Source: an uncultured Lachnospiraceae bacterium
GTDB taxonomy: Bacteria; Bacillota; Clostridia; Lachnospirales; Lachnospiraceae
Assembly (NCBI GenBank): GCA_900317475.1
Contig: ONGY01000007.1
Location: forward strand, 1-33,464
DNA: 33,464 bases
Direction of reading: 5' to 3'
Shown: positions 8,200-15,597 of the stretch, one piece after another
Layout of the letters: each line of letters starts with the position of its first letter
Position numbering within the stretch: the stretch's first letter is position 1
Notes under the pieces: model-generated
What the model was told of the DNA's origin: nothing
The model's input: only the letters and a program-made list of their open reading frames with translations
Databases searched by the model: none
Translations under genes and position numbers: made by a program

Positions 8200-8825
8200 T
8201 TATCCTTCTTTCATTTCCTTTTTGATCTGCATCATTTCCTTTGTGCAGGCAGGTGAACAGAAGCCGCCGGAGCCGTCATCCATGTGATAGCGGAATCCGG
8301 ACGCATCCTTCATATGGTTCAGGTTGATGAATTTTTTTGCGCTGAGATAATAGAACTGATCAAAATCCTCGACGAAGCGGAAGAGCGTATCGACGGTCTC
8401 GGCGCAGAAAATCTGGCTGTGCTCCGGAAGAGTCGAGAAAACCCGGCAGTTGTGGTCGTCGATCGCAACGGCGTAGCGGATCTCATCGGGGTCGAGGTGA
8501 TAGGTTTCATCGTCGGTGATGCCGCGGATCTCCACAAGCTCCGGTCTGTCCTTGCAGAGAGGAATGATTTCCGTAAACAGATCACTCAGATCTTTGGTGA
8601 GGACAGGCTTCGTGAGAAAACGCAGATGATCCCCTCCGGCGAATCCGTCATGTCTATGAAAAACATGTTGTAAAGCGTCGGAAACGGAAGCACAGCGTCA
8701 AAACTCCCCATGGAGTCGATATAATACCCTTCATCGTCCGTGGTGCGGCGTTTGCCTTCCCGGCCAATGATGCGCTCGGACTGATGACGGTCGGCGATAT
8801 TGTCCTCAACAATTGCGATATGCAT
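8200..8825 (-). pseudogene. LytTR-type response regulator with an internal deletion and frameshift
   Basis: The first frame, starting at 8825, encodes the first half of a receiver domain: MHIAIVEDN with the acidic pair E7-D8, and the phosphoacceptor region FFIDM (D58). It reads DSPEG and then goes out of frame. The second frame, entered at about 8631, continues with RFLTKPV, which contains the conserved receiver lysine. It then runs through an effector domain that looks like LytTR (VEIRG...YLSAKKFINLNHM...DDGSGG) to a stop at 8200. Only about 16 residues separate D58 from the lysine instead of about 45-50, so roughly 30 residues (near 100 bases, 1 modulo 3) are missing, including strand beta-4. 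The gene is non-functional as read, unless the deletion is a sequence error. No partner kinase is adjacent. Confidence 0.75.
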
Positions 8826-8919
8826 GATACGTTCCCCTGCCTGATGCTCCCGGCAAATCTGGTCCCTGCGGTTTTTGCGCCGTCCGGGTTTTCTCTCCCG
8901 CATCTTTGCCGTATCCGAT

Positions 8920-9210
8920 TCAGCGAATGCTCACGTTAAAATGCGTGCAGAAGAGTGCAAGAAACGCGATCTGCAGTGCAAGAATGAGCGGCATGAATAT
9001 ACGGAATTTCCATTTGCGGGTTTTATGATGAAAGCCGAGCATTCCGCAGATACATCCGATGCTTCCGCCAATCAGGGCAAGAAGGAAGAGGACGGCCTCC
9101 GGAATGCGGAACTCGTGATTTTCTGCCTTGTGTTTGTCGATGCCGAACAGAAGCCACGCGGCAAAATTCATGATCACGAGATAGCCGAGAATAAACTGAA
9201 TCGTTGTCAT
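8920..9210 (-). CDS. DUF1294 family small membrane protein
   Basis: The 96-residue protein has the DUF1294 pattern: an N-terminal membrane segment (about 4-22), FGIDKHKA, an amphipathic RIPE motif, LLALIGGSIG, HHKTRKWKF and a last hydrophobic segment (about 72-90). The function of this family is not established. The ATG at 9208-9210 is preceded seven bases away by AGAGGG. That site lies entirely inside a 17-bp perfect hairpin, described separately, so translation may be controlled. It is 119 bases downstream of argG. Confidence 0.85.
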   Translation of the reverse strand: MTTIQFILGYLVIMNFAAWLLFGIDKHKAENHEFRIPEAVLFLLALIGGSIGCICGMLGFHHKTRKWKFRIFMPLILALQIAFLALFCTHFNVSIR

Positions 9211-9211
9211 A

Positions 9212-9250
9212 ACAATACCCTCTGAGAGAGAACCTCTCAGAGGGTATTGT
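9212..9250 (-). promoter_or_regulatory. 17-bp perfect hairpin covering the DUF1294 ribosome binding site
   Basis: Arms 9212-9228 and 9234-9250 are perfectly complementary around a five-base loop. Read on the minus strand, the second arm contains AGAGGG, the only Shine-Dalgarno-like sequence before the DUF1294 ATG, which begins two bases past the stem. There is no run of T on either side, so a simple rho-independent terminator is not supported for either strand. A translational switch or RNA stabiliser is a reasonable reading. Confidence 0.75.
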
Positions 9251-9329
9251 AGTGAAAATCGGCCGCACAGGCAAGAAAACTTACTTTTTCACAGGAAGGG
9301 CATCTCCGCGCTTTCAAGGGAGAATTTTA

Positions 9330-10586
9330 TTACTTTTCCTTTGCCGGGGAGCACTTCTCTTTTGCCTTGACTTCCATCATCTTCATGGCCCGTACTTTCT
9401 CCGGAAGGCCGAAGAGAGTGATGAATCCGGAAGCATCCTTGTGGTCGTAGAGATCGCCGGTCGTGAAGGAGGCAAGGCTCTCATTGTACATCGAGTAGAC
9501 CGCTGTGGTGCCTGCCTTGATGATGTTGCCCTTGTAGAGAATAAGGTTCACGGTGCCGGTCTCATACTCGTTGACTTTCTCGAAGAATGCCTGGTCCGCC
9601 TCACGGAGAGGGGAGAACCATTTGCCTTCATAGACGAGGCCTGCAAAGTCACTGGAAAGGCGCTTCTTTTCTTCATAGGTCTTGCGGTCGAGGATCAGTT
9701 CCTCCAGCTGCTGATGCGCCTCATAGAGAATGGTTCCGCCGGGAGTCTCGTAGACGCCGCGGCTCTTCATTCCGACAACACGGTTTTCGACGATATCGAT
9801 GATGCCGATTCCGTTCTCGCCGCCGAGCTTGTTGAGTGCCCGGATGATGTCCGAGAGCTTCATCTTCTCGCCGTTCAGAGCGACCGGAACGCCGTGTTCA
9901 AAGTCGATGGAAATCTTTGTCTCCTTATCCGGGGCCTTCTGCGGCGGCGTGGTGAGCACGAGAAGGTGATCGTAGTCCGGCTCGTTGGCCGGGTTCTCAA
10001 GCTCGAGGCCTTCATGGCTGATGTGCCAGAGGTTGCGGTCACGGCTGTAGGCGTTGTCCTCGGAAGAGAACGGAAGCGAAATTCCGTGCTGGCGGATATA
10101 GTTGATTTCATCCTCACGGGACTGCATCGTCCACTTCGGATCACGCCAGGGAGCGATGATCTTGATATCCGGAGCAAGGGCCTTGATGCCGAGCTCGAAG
10201 CGGAGCTGGTCATTGCCCTTGCCAGTAGCACCATGGCAGATGGCAACCGCGTTCTCCTTGCGGGCGACTTCGACAAGCTTCTTTGCGATCAGCGGGCGCG
10301 CCATCGAAGTGCCGAGGAGATATTTGTCTTCATATACAGCGTGTGCCTGAATGCAGGGGGCAATGTATTCATCTGCGAATTCATCGACACAGTCGAGCTC
10401 ATAGAGCTTGGAGGCGCCGGAAGCGGCGGCTCTTTCATCGAGATTGGTGAGTTCGGATTCCTGACCTACGTTGACGCAGCAGGCGATGACGTCGTAGCCG
10501 TACGTCTCCTTCAGCCAGGGAATGATCGCGGTCGTATCAAGACCGCCGGAATATGCGAGAACAACTTTTTCCTTTATGTCTGCCAT
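9330..10586 (-). CDS. argG: argininosuccinate synthase
   Basis: ArgG condenses citrulline and aspartate with ATP to argininosuccinate. The 418-residue protein begins with the PP-loop ATP-pyrophosphatase motif AYSGGLDTT (about residues 10-18), followed by the family's typical YLLGTSMARP, CHGATGKGNDQLRFE and YETPGGTIL segments. The frame is open 55 codons further upstream, but the start at 10586 (MADIKEK) has GGAGG eight bases before it and matches the family. Its own promoter and a structured leader are visible upstream. It is divergent from the GNAT-argJ genes, which fits shared arginine control. argH is not in the window. Confidence 0.96.
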   Translation of the reverse strand: MADIKEKVVLAYSGGLDTTAIIPWLKETYGYDVIACCVNVGQESELTNLDERAAASGASKLYELDCVDEFADEYIAPCIQAHAVYEDKYLLGTSMARPLIAKKLVEVARKENAVAICHGATGKGNDQLRFELGIKALAPDIKIIAPWRDPKWTMQSREDEINYIRQHGISLPFSSEDNAYSRDRNLWHISHEGLELENPANEPDYDHLLVLTTPPQKAPDKETKISIDFEHGVPVALNGEKMKLSDIIRALNKLGGENGIGIIDIVENRVVGMKSRGVYETPGGTILYEAHQQLEELILDRKTYEEKKRLSSDFAGLVYEGKWFSPLREADQAFFEKVNEYETGTVNLILYKGNIIKAGTTAVYSMYNESLASFTTGDLYDHKDASGFITLFGLPEKVRAMKMMEVKAKEKCSPAKEK

Positions 10587-10624
10587 GAGATGAACCTCCG
10601 TCCGGATGTAAGATTTATTAATAT

Positions 10625-10660
10625 GGAACACCGTCAGAATTTCTGACGGCAATGTGTTCC
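10625..10660 (-). promoter_or_regulatory. stem-loop in the argG leader
   Basis: GGAACA (10625-10630) pairs with TGTTCC (10655-10660). Inside it, CCGTCAGA pairs with TCTGACGG (10631-10649) around a tiny loop. It lies between the argG promoter and the ribosome binding site. What follows on the minus strand is AT-rich but is not a clean T run, so attenuation is possible but unproven. Confidence 0.5.
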
Positions 10661-10674
10661 TTACTGACGAAATG

Positions 10675-10703
10675 AATATACACCCCTGTTTATGCACTTG
10701 CAA
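10675..10703 (-). promoter_or_regulatory. argG promoter with a palindrome over the -35 box
   Basis: On the minus strand TTGCAA (10698-10703) and TATATT (10675-10680) are spaced by exactly 17 bases, a good sigma-A promoter. The -35 sits in the centre of a 12-base perfect palindrome, CACTTGCAAGTG (10695-10706), and the -10 overlaps an ArgR-like half site (ATGAATAT). Both are suitable places for repression. Confidence 0.6.
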
Positions 10704-10775
10704 GTGAAAAAATATACATTTTTCGGGCACAATAACTTCATTTAAATTCATTTTTGCATAAAAATGAAATAATTA

Positions 10776-10804
10776 TTGAATATTATTCAGATCGGTAGTA
10801 CAGT
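10776..10804 (+). promoter_or_regulatory. promoter of the GNAT/argJ side with an ArgR-like operator
   Basis: TTGAAT (10776-10781) and TACAGT (10799-10804) are spaced by 17 bases. The palindrome TGAATATTATTCA (10777-10789) overlaps the -35. The ArgR/AhrC ARG-box consensus is TGAAT-4 A/T-ATTCA; here the middle is three bases, so it is a near match. A weaker box-like sequence (TGCATAAAAATGAA) lies at 10755-10768. Together with the argG promoter this makes the 410-base gap a divergent control region. Confidence 0.5.
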
Positions 10805-10996
10805 ACGGTAGTATATTTGGAACTGCATCCAATGAAAGACGGAAACTGCTCCGAACAAACGGAAAATGCTTCCCAGAAACGATTGTCCCGCAGCAGCCGG
10901 AAACGGAATCCATAAGAAAACCGGTGCCGGGGCAGAACAGAAAAGCAGACAGATCTGCAGGCAAAGCTGCAGGGCAAAGCCGGGGATTGTATTATT

Positions 10997-11572
10997 ATGA
11001 AGAATGTTACCTGCCCGGAGACAGCTCCGGAGACGCTGACGGCGGACGAAAAATGGAAAAGAGCGGAAATTCACCGGGCAGAAATTATCTCTGAGGAAGA
11101 AAAAAAGGTGCCGGGTTCGGTCCGGTTTTATCCGATGTCCATTGATGATTATGAGGAAGTCTACCGGCTCTGGAAACAGATCCGGGGCTTCGGAATCCGC
11201 TCGATTGACGATTCCAGGGCCGGGGTGGACAGGTTTCTGCGGCGCAATCCGGGTCTTTCCGTAGTCGCTGAAAACGAGCGGGGAGAGATTGTCGGGGCGA
11301 TTCTCTGCGGTGAGGACGGACGCACGGGATGCCTGTATCATGTGTGTGTGCGGAGCGATTACCGCAAGGAAGGCATCGGATCGGCGATGGTCGCGCGGTG
11401 CATGTACGCGCTCAAGGAGCGCGGAATCAATAAGATCAGTCTGATTGCCTTTACGGACAATGACATCGGAAATGCTTTCTGGAACCGCATCGGATGGACG
11501 AAGCGGAGTGATGTCAACAGCTATGACTTCATCCTCAACGACGAGAACATCACGCGTTTTGTCGGAAAGTGA
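10997..11572 (+). CDS. GNAT family N-acetyltransferase
   Basis: The 191-residue frame contains a complete GNAT domain from about residue 43: FYPMSIDDYEEVYRLW, the beta-bulge region LYHVCVRSDYR, the acetyl-CoA loop RKEGIGSAM, and the C-terminal NAFWNRIGW. The first 40 or so residues (Glu/Lys-rich) are not part of the fold, and the ATG at 10997 has only a poor ribosome site. A GTG near 11108, preceded by AGGAAG, would give a compact protein starting at VPGSVRFYP and may be the true start. Placement before argJ and after an ArgR-like promoter suggests it could make N-acetylglutamate, like short ArgA enzymes, but the substrate cannot be read from sequence. Confidence 0.8.
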   Translation: MKNVTCPETAPETLTADEKWKRAEIHRAEIISEEEKKVPGSVRFYPMSIDDYEEVYRLWKQIRGFGIRSIDDSRAGVDRFLRRNPGLSVVAENERGEIVGAILCGEDGRTGCLYHVCVRSDYRKEGIGSAMVARCMYALKERGINKISLIAFTDNDIGNAFWNRIGWTKRSDVNSYDFILNDENITRFVGK

Positions 11573-11696
11573 TATTTGCAGTACAATCCTCCATACAAAG
11601 CATGCAGAGGTCAATAAAGAGTAAAATAAAGAAGCAGGGACAGAAAGTGTTCCATACGTACGGGTATAAAGGATTCCATAAAGAAGGACAGATATT

Positions 11697-13076
11697 ATGA
11701 GTGCAATAGAAATGACTGCCGGCGGCGTGACCGCTGCGAAGGGTTTTTTTGCTGCAGCGGCAGCAGCAAAAATTAAGTATCAGGGACGCACGGATATGGC
11801 CATGATTTACAGCAAGGCTCCGTGCACGGCGGCCGGCACCTTCACCTCGAATGTTGTAAAGGCATCCCCTGTCCTTTGGGACCGTGACATCGTAAAGAAC
11901 GGTGGGAGCGTGCAGGCGGTCGTAGTGAATTCCGGCATTGCAAATGCCTGCACCGGAAGGGAAGGCCTTTCCATGTGCGCCGCGGAGGCAGAGGAAGCCG
12001 CCGGTGTTCTCGGAATCGGGGAGAAGCAGGTGCTGCTCGGCTCGACCGGTGTCATCGGCATGCCCATTCCGATGGACAGGGTGAAGGCGGGCATTGAAGA
12101 GCTCGCATCCGGGATCGGGACCGGAAAAGGAAACGCATTTTCCCCGAGAGAGGAAGCAGCCGGCGCGGATGCCGGAACAGCGGCTGCACGGGCCATCATG
12201 ACAACTGACACCATTGCCAAGGAATGTGCATGCACCTTCCGTCTGTCGGACGGGACGAAGATCACGATGGGCGGCATGAGCAAGGGGTCAGGCATGATTC
12301 ACCCCAATATGTGCACCATGCTCTGCTTCATCACGACAGATGCCGCCATATCCGGAGAGTGTCTTGACCTCGCAGTTCACAGGGCAGTAAATAACAGCTT
12401 CAACATGATTTCCGTCGACGGAGATACGTCCACGAACGACACCTGTGTCGTGATGGCAAACGGACTGGCCGGCAACAGGGAGATCACCGGGGACGGAGAG
12501 GACTTTCAGACGTTTTCCGAAGCTCTCCGGATGCTGACGGAACGGCTCGCCAAAACGATGGCGGGTGACGGTGAAGGGGCATCGAAGATCATCGAAATGC
12601 GTGTCCTTCATGCGGATACAGAGGAGAATGCGAAGATTCTCGCAAAATCCGTCGTGTGCTCGAGTCTCACGAAGGCCGCTATTTTCGGCCGGGATGCAAA
12701 CTGGGGGCGCATTCTCTGTGCGCTCGGTTATTCCGGTGTGAGCTTTGATCCGGACAAGGTAGATCTTTATTTTATCGGCACCGGTGACGGCAGCAGTAAA
12801 TCAGACAACAAGGCGGATTATCTTCCGGATGAGGCGATGATCAGCGGACCGTGCGGGAGTTTTGACGGAGACGGGAAGAACCCTGGATACCGGAAGATGC
12901 TTATCTTTTCGAACGGACGCGCAGCGGATTACAGCGAGGAAGAAGCCACGGCCCTTCTTTCGGGAAAGGCAGTGACCATCGCGGCGGATATGCATGAGGG
13001 AAATGCAGAGGCGGCAGCATGGGGCTGTGATCTCACGTATGATTATGTAAAAATCAATGCGGATTACCGCTCTTAA
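11697..13076 (+). CDS. argJ: glutamate N-acetyltransferase / amino-acid acetyltransferase
   Basis: ArgJ transfers acetyl from N-acetylornithine to glutamate, recycling the acetyl group, and in some organisms also makes acetylglutamate from acetyl-CoA. The 459-residue precursor cleaves itself before the nucleophilic threonine; here the site is MIHPNMC/TMLCF with T207, with Cys206 in place of the usual Ala. Other family marks are TSNVVKASPV, NSGIANACTG, GSTGVIG, KGSG, SVDGDTSTND and FGRDANWGRI. The length is somewhat above the usual 400-410, with extra residues near 145-160 (the AFSPREEAAGADAGT segment) and in the C-terminal third. AAGGA eight or nine bases upstream supports the start. A terminator hairpin lies 53 bases past its stop. 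Confidence 0.95.
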   Translation: MSAIEMTAGGVTAAKGFFAAAAAAKIKYQGRTDMAMIYSKAPCTAAGTFTSNVVKASPVLWDRDIVKNGGSVQAVVVNSGIANACTGREGLSMCAAEAEEAAGVLGIGEKQVLLGSTGVIGMPIPMDRVKAGIEELASGIGTGKGNAFSPREEAAGADAGTAAARAIMTTDTIAKECACTFRLSDGTKITMGGMSKGSGMIHPNMCTMLCFITTDAAISGECLDLAVHRAVNNSFNMISVDGDTSTNDTCVVMANGLAGNREITGDGEDFQTFSEALRMLTERLAKTMAGDGEGASKIIEMRVLHADTEENAKILAKSVVCSSLTKAAIFGRDANWGRILCALGYSGVSFDPDKVDLYFIGTGDGSSKSDNKADYLPDEAMISGPCGSFDGDGKNPGYRKMLIFSNGRAADYSEEEATALLSGKAVTIAADMHEGNAEAAAWGCDLTYDYVKINADYRS

Positions 13077-13128
13077 ATGAATCAGCGCAGATTTGACTTA
13101 AGCCGGATAAAACGTATCAATCGGATAT

Positions 13129-13160
13129 ACCGGAATTCTTCAGGAATTCCGGTTATTTTC
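13129..13160 (+). terminator. rho-independent terminator of argJ
   Basis: ACCGGAATTC (13129-13138) pairs perfectly with GAATTCCGGT (13144-13153) around a five-base loop, followed by TTATTTTCG. It falls inside the longest reading of the next frame, which argues that the next gene starts downstream of it. Confidence 0.7.
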
Positions 13161-13235
13161 GATATTTCCCCGGATGTATTCAGACAGATTGGATCTATCC
13201 CTGAGCATTATCCGGGAGCAGCCCGGGCCGCAGGT

Positions 13236-14672
13236 ATGGCAGCAAAAAAGAAACACGCAAAACTGCATAATGCATTTGCTTCCCCGCTTCTTTGGGGAGC
13301 AGTCGGGTTCCTGTGCTATCTTCCGTACTTTCTCGCGTTTTATCCGGGAGTGACAACGCCGGATTCCATCTGGCAGATCAGACAGGCACTGCACCTTGTG
13401 CCGTACAACAGTCAGCACCCGTTTCTGCACACGCTCTTCATCGAACTTTGCATGAGGATCGGGGGAGGGGATGTGAACCGCGGGAATGCGGTCTATTCGC
13501 TCCTGCAGATGGGATTCTTATGCGTGTGCTATCAGGCTGTGCTCACGATGCTGCGCAAGGAACTTGCTCCGCGGTGGTTTCTCGTGCTGTGCTGGATGTT
13601 CTTCTTTCTGTGCCCGTACTGCGCAGTTTACTCGATCACGATGTGGAAGGATGTTCCGTTCGGAGCCGCGGTTCTTGTACTGTTCGTCTATGTGTGGCAC
13701 CGCTGCCGCCGTCAGGCTGTGTGGACGCCGGGAGCGCGGATTCTTTTCTTTGTTCTCTCTCTTCTTGTGAGTCTGCTGCGGTCGAACGGATTCATCGCAT
13801 GGTGCATTTTCATCCTTGTTTTTGCACTGGCAGACTGGAGACGATTCCGCCGTCTTCTTGTGCCTTCCGTTCTCGTCATTCTGTGCACGATCCTCTGGAA
13901 TGGGCCGATTCAGAACGCCTGTGGGGTGGAAAAGGCGGATTTCACGGAGGCGCTTTCGATCCCGCTGCAGCAGGTGACCTACACTGTCATCGAAGACGAG
14001 AAGGACGAAGAGCATGAGCTTATCACGGAGGATGAATATGCGGTTCTTTCCGAAGTGATGGATGTGGCGAAGGCCGCGGATATGCACGATACCTGGCTCG
14101 CCGACGCCACGAAGGATCTCGTGCGGCAGAGCGGGGGCGGAGAGAAGATTAAGGCGCATCCGTTCCGGTATGCCGCGGTCTACCTGCGGATCGGGCTCCG
14201 GAATCCGAAATGCTATAGGAAGGCCTGGTATGACCAGACCTACGGCTACTATATGCCGACGCTTGGGACAAAGGCCGGATATTCTTCCGAGGTACAGGAA
14301 AATGACATCGGACTTGTGCGGACGTACCATCTTCCGTATGCAGCGGTCATTTTCATGTATAATATATTGAACAATTTTACGCAGGTGTATACGTATGCCT
14401 GGTGTGCGGCTTACAACTTTTATCTGCTTGCCGCATCCATGATTGTCCTGACAGTCCGTGCGCACCGGTATGTGCGCAGGGGACATGCCCGGACGGGTAC
14501 AGCGGCGCTGTCACTTGGAACTGCGTATGTCTATATGCTGCCGCTCGGCGTTCTCATAACGGTTCTGCTTTCGACGCCGGTCGCGAATGATCTGCGTTAT
14601 GTATGGGCACTGTTTCTTTCATGGCTTCCGGGGATTTACATGGCAGCGGCTCCGCCGGCAGGCAGAAAATAA
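13236..14672 (+). CDS. polytopic membrane protein of the DUF6020 type
   Basis: From the ATG at 13236 the protein has 478 residues and about ten or more hydrophobic segments. The first extracytoplasmic loop reads [18 protein letters not shown] and then [10 protein letters not shown], and a later loop has [11 protein letters not shown]. These are marks of DUF6020-like proteins, distant relatives of GT-C membrane glycosyltransferases. A large soluble loop (about residues 230-350) precedes the last membrane segments. The frame is open back to 13077, directly after the argJ stop, but that stretch overlaps the argJ terminator and looks unconserved; neither start has a strong ribosome site. argB follows after 34 bases. 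A role in surface polysaccharide or teichoic acid modification is inference. Confidence 0.68.
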   Translation: MAAKKKHAKLHNAFASPLLWGAVGFLCYLPYFLAFYPGVTTPDSIWQIRQALHLVPYNSQHPFLHTLFIELCMRIGGGDVNRGNAVYSLLQMGFLCVCYQAVLTMLRKELAPRWFLVLCWMFFFLCPYCAVYSITMWKDVPFGAAVLVLFVYVWHRCRRQAVWTPGARILFFVLSLLVSLLRSNGFIAWCIFILVFALADWRRFRRLLVPSVLVILCTILWNGPIQNACGVEKADFTEALSIPLQQVTYTVIEDEKDEEHELITEDEYAVLSEVMDVAKAADMHDTWLADATKDLVRQSGGGEKIKAHPFRYAAVYLRIGLRNPKCYRKAWYDQTYGYYMPTLGTKAGYSSEVQENDIGLVRTYHLPYAAVIFMYNILNNFTQVYTYAWCAAYNFYLLAASMIVLTVRAHRYVRRGHARTGTAALSLGTAYVYMLPLGVLITVLLSTPVANDLRYVWALFLSWLPGIYMAAAPPAGRK

Positions 14673-14706
14673 ATCCATGGGAAAGCAGACAGGAGAGGAT
14701 CTTCAG

Positions 14707-15597
14707 ATGGAAACAACAGTTGACGAGGCACAGAGAAAGGCGGAGGTGCTGATTGAGGCGCTTCCCTACATTCAGAAATACAACCGCAAGATCATCGTCG
14801 TAAAGTATGGCGGGTCCGCGATGAAGGACCCGGAGCTGCAGAAGAATGTCATCAAAGATGTCACTTTGCTGAAACTCGTCGGATTTCACCCCATCATCGT
14901 CCATGGCGGCGGCAAGGCCATCAGCAGGTGGGTCGAGAAAACCGGCGGAGAGCCGAAGTTTGTGAACGGACTCCGCGTGACGGATGAATCCACGATGGAG
15001 ATCGCCGAGATGGTGCTCGGCCGGGTGAACAAGCAGCTCGTCTCGATGATTGAACAGCTCGGCATCCGGGCTGTCGGCATCTCCGGCAAGGACGGAGATC
15101 TGCTGCATGTGCACCGGAAATATTCGGACGGGCAGGACATCGGCTATGTCGGCGAGATTGACTGCGTGAATCCGAAGGTGCTCCATGATCTGATGGAGTC
15201 CGACTATCTGCCGGTTGTGTGCCCGGTGGGCTTTGACGATGAGTTCCGCTCCTACAACATCAATGCGGATGATGCCGCCTGTGCAATTGCGAAGGCGGTC
15301 GGCGCCTACAAGCTTGTCTTTCTCACGGATGTCGAGGGCGTCTACCGTGATTTTAATGACAAGTCGACCTTCATCTCGCGCATGTCTGTCTTGGAGGCGG
15401 ATTCGCTGATCCGGGACGGCGCGATCGGAGGAGGCATGCTTCCGAAACTGGAGAACTGCACGGACGCGGTCCGGGCAGGCGTCTCCCGGGTTCATATCCT
15501 CGACGGCCGGATTCCGCACAGTATGCTGCTGGAAATCTTCACCGATAAAGGTATCGGAACCATGTTCTATCCGGATGAGGACAGGGACACTTTATAA
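14707..15597 (+). CDS. argB: acetylglutamate kinase
   Basis: ArgB phosphorylates N-acetylglutamate, the second and usually feedback-controlled step of arginine synthesis. The 296-residue protein has the amino-acid kinase marks KYGGSAM (about 32-38), HGGGKAIS (about 64-71), GLRVTD, the [12 protein letters not shown] segment and FLTDVEGVY, and GGGMLPKL near the C-terminus. The frame is open upstream, but [11 protein letters not shown] at 14707 matches the family start and has AGGAGAGG before it. The stop overlaps the ATG of the next gene (TAATG), which implies translational coupling with a membrane glycosyltransferase, an unusual partner. Confidence 0.95.
   Translation: METTVDEAQRKAEVLIEALPYIQKYNRKIIVVKYGGSAMKDPELQKNVIKDVTLLKLVGFHPIIVHGGGKAISRWVEKTGGEPKFVNGLRVTDESTMEIAEMVLGRVNKQLVSMIEQLGIRAVGISGKDGDLLHVHRKYSDGQDIGYVGEIDCVNPKVLHDLMESDYLPVVCPVGFDDEFRSYNINADDAACAIAKAVGAYKLVFLTDVEGVYRDFNDKSTFISRMSVLEADSLIRDGAIGGGMLPKLENCTDAVRAGVSRVHILDGRIPHSMLLEIFTDKGIGTMFYPDEDRDTL

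Noticed and set aside
9212-9250. Rho-independent terminator of argG
   Set aside because: The stem is strong, but neither strand has a T run after it, and it directly covers a start region.
10787-11614. 275-codon minus-strand frame opposite the GNAT gene
   Set aside because: It has no family resemblance and lies opposite a clear GNAT domain, so it is a shadow frame.
14587-14706. Upstream extension of argB overlapping the end of the membrane protein gene
   Set aside because: The sequence is not ArgB-like; [11 protein letters not shown] at 14707 fits the family and has a ribosome site.
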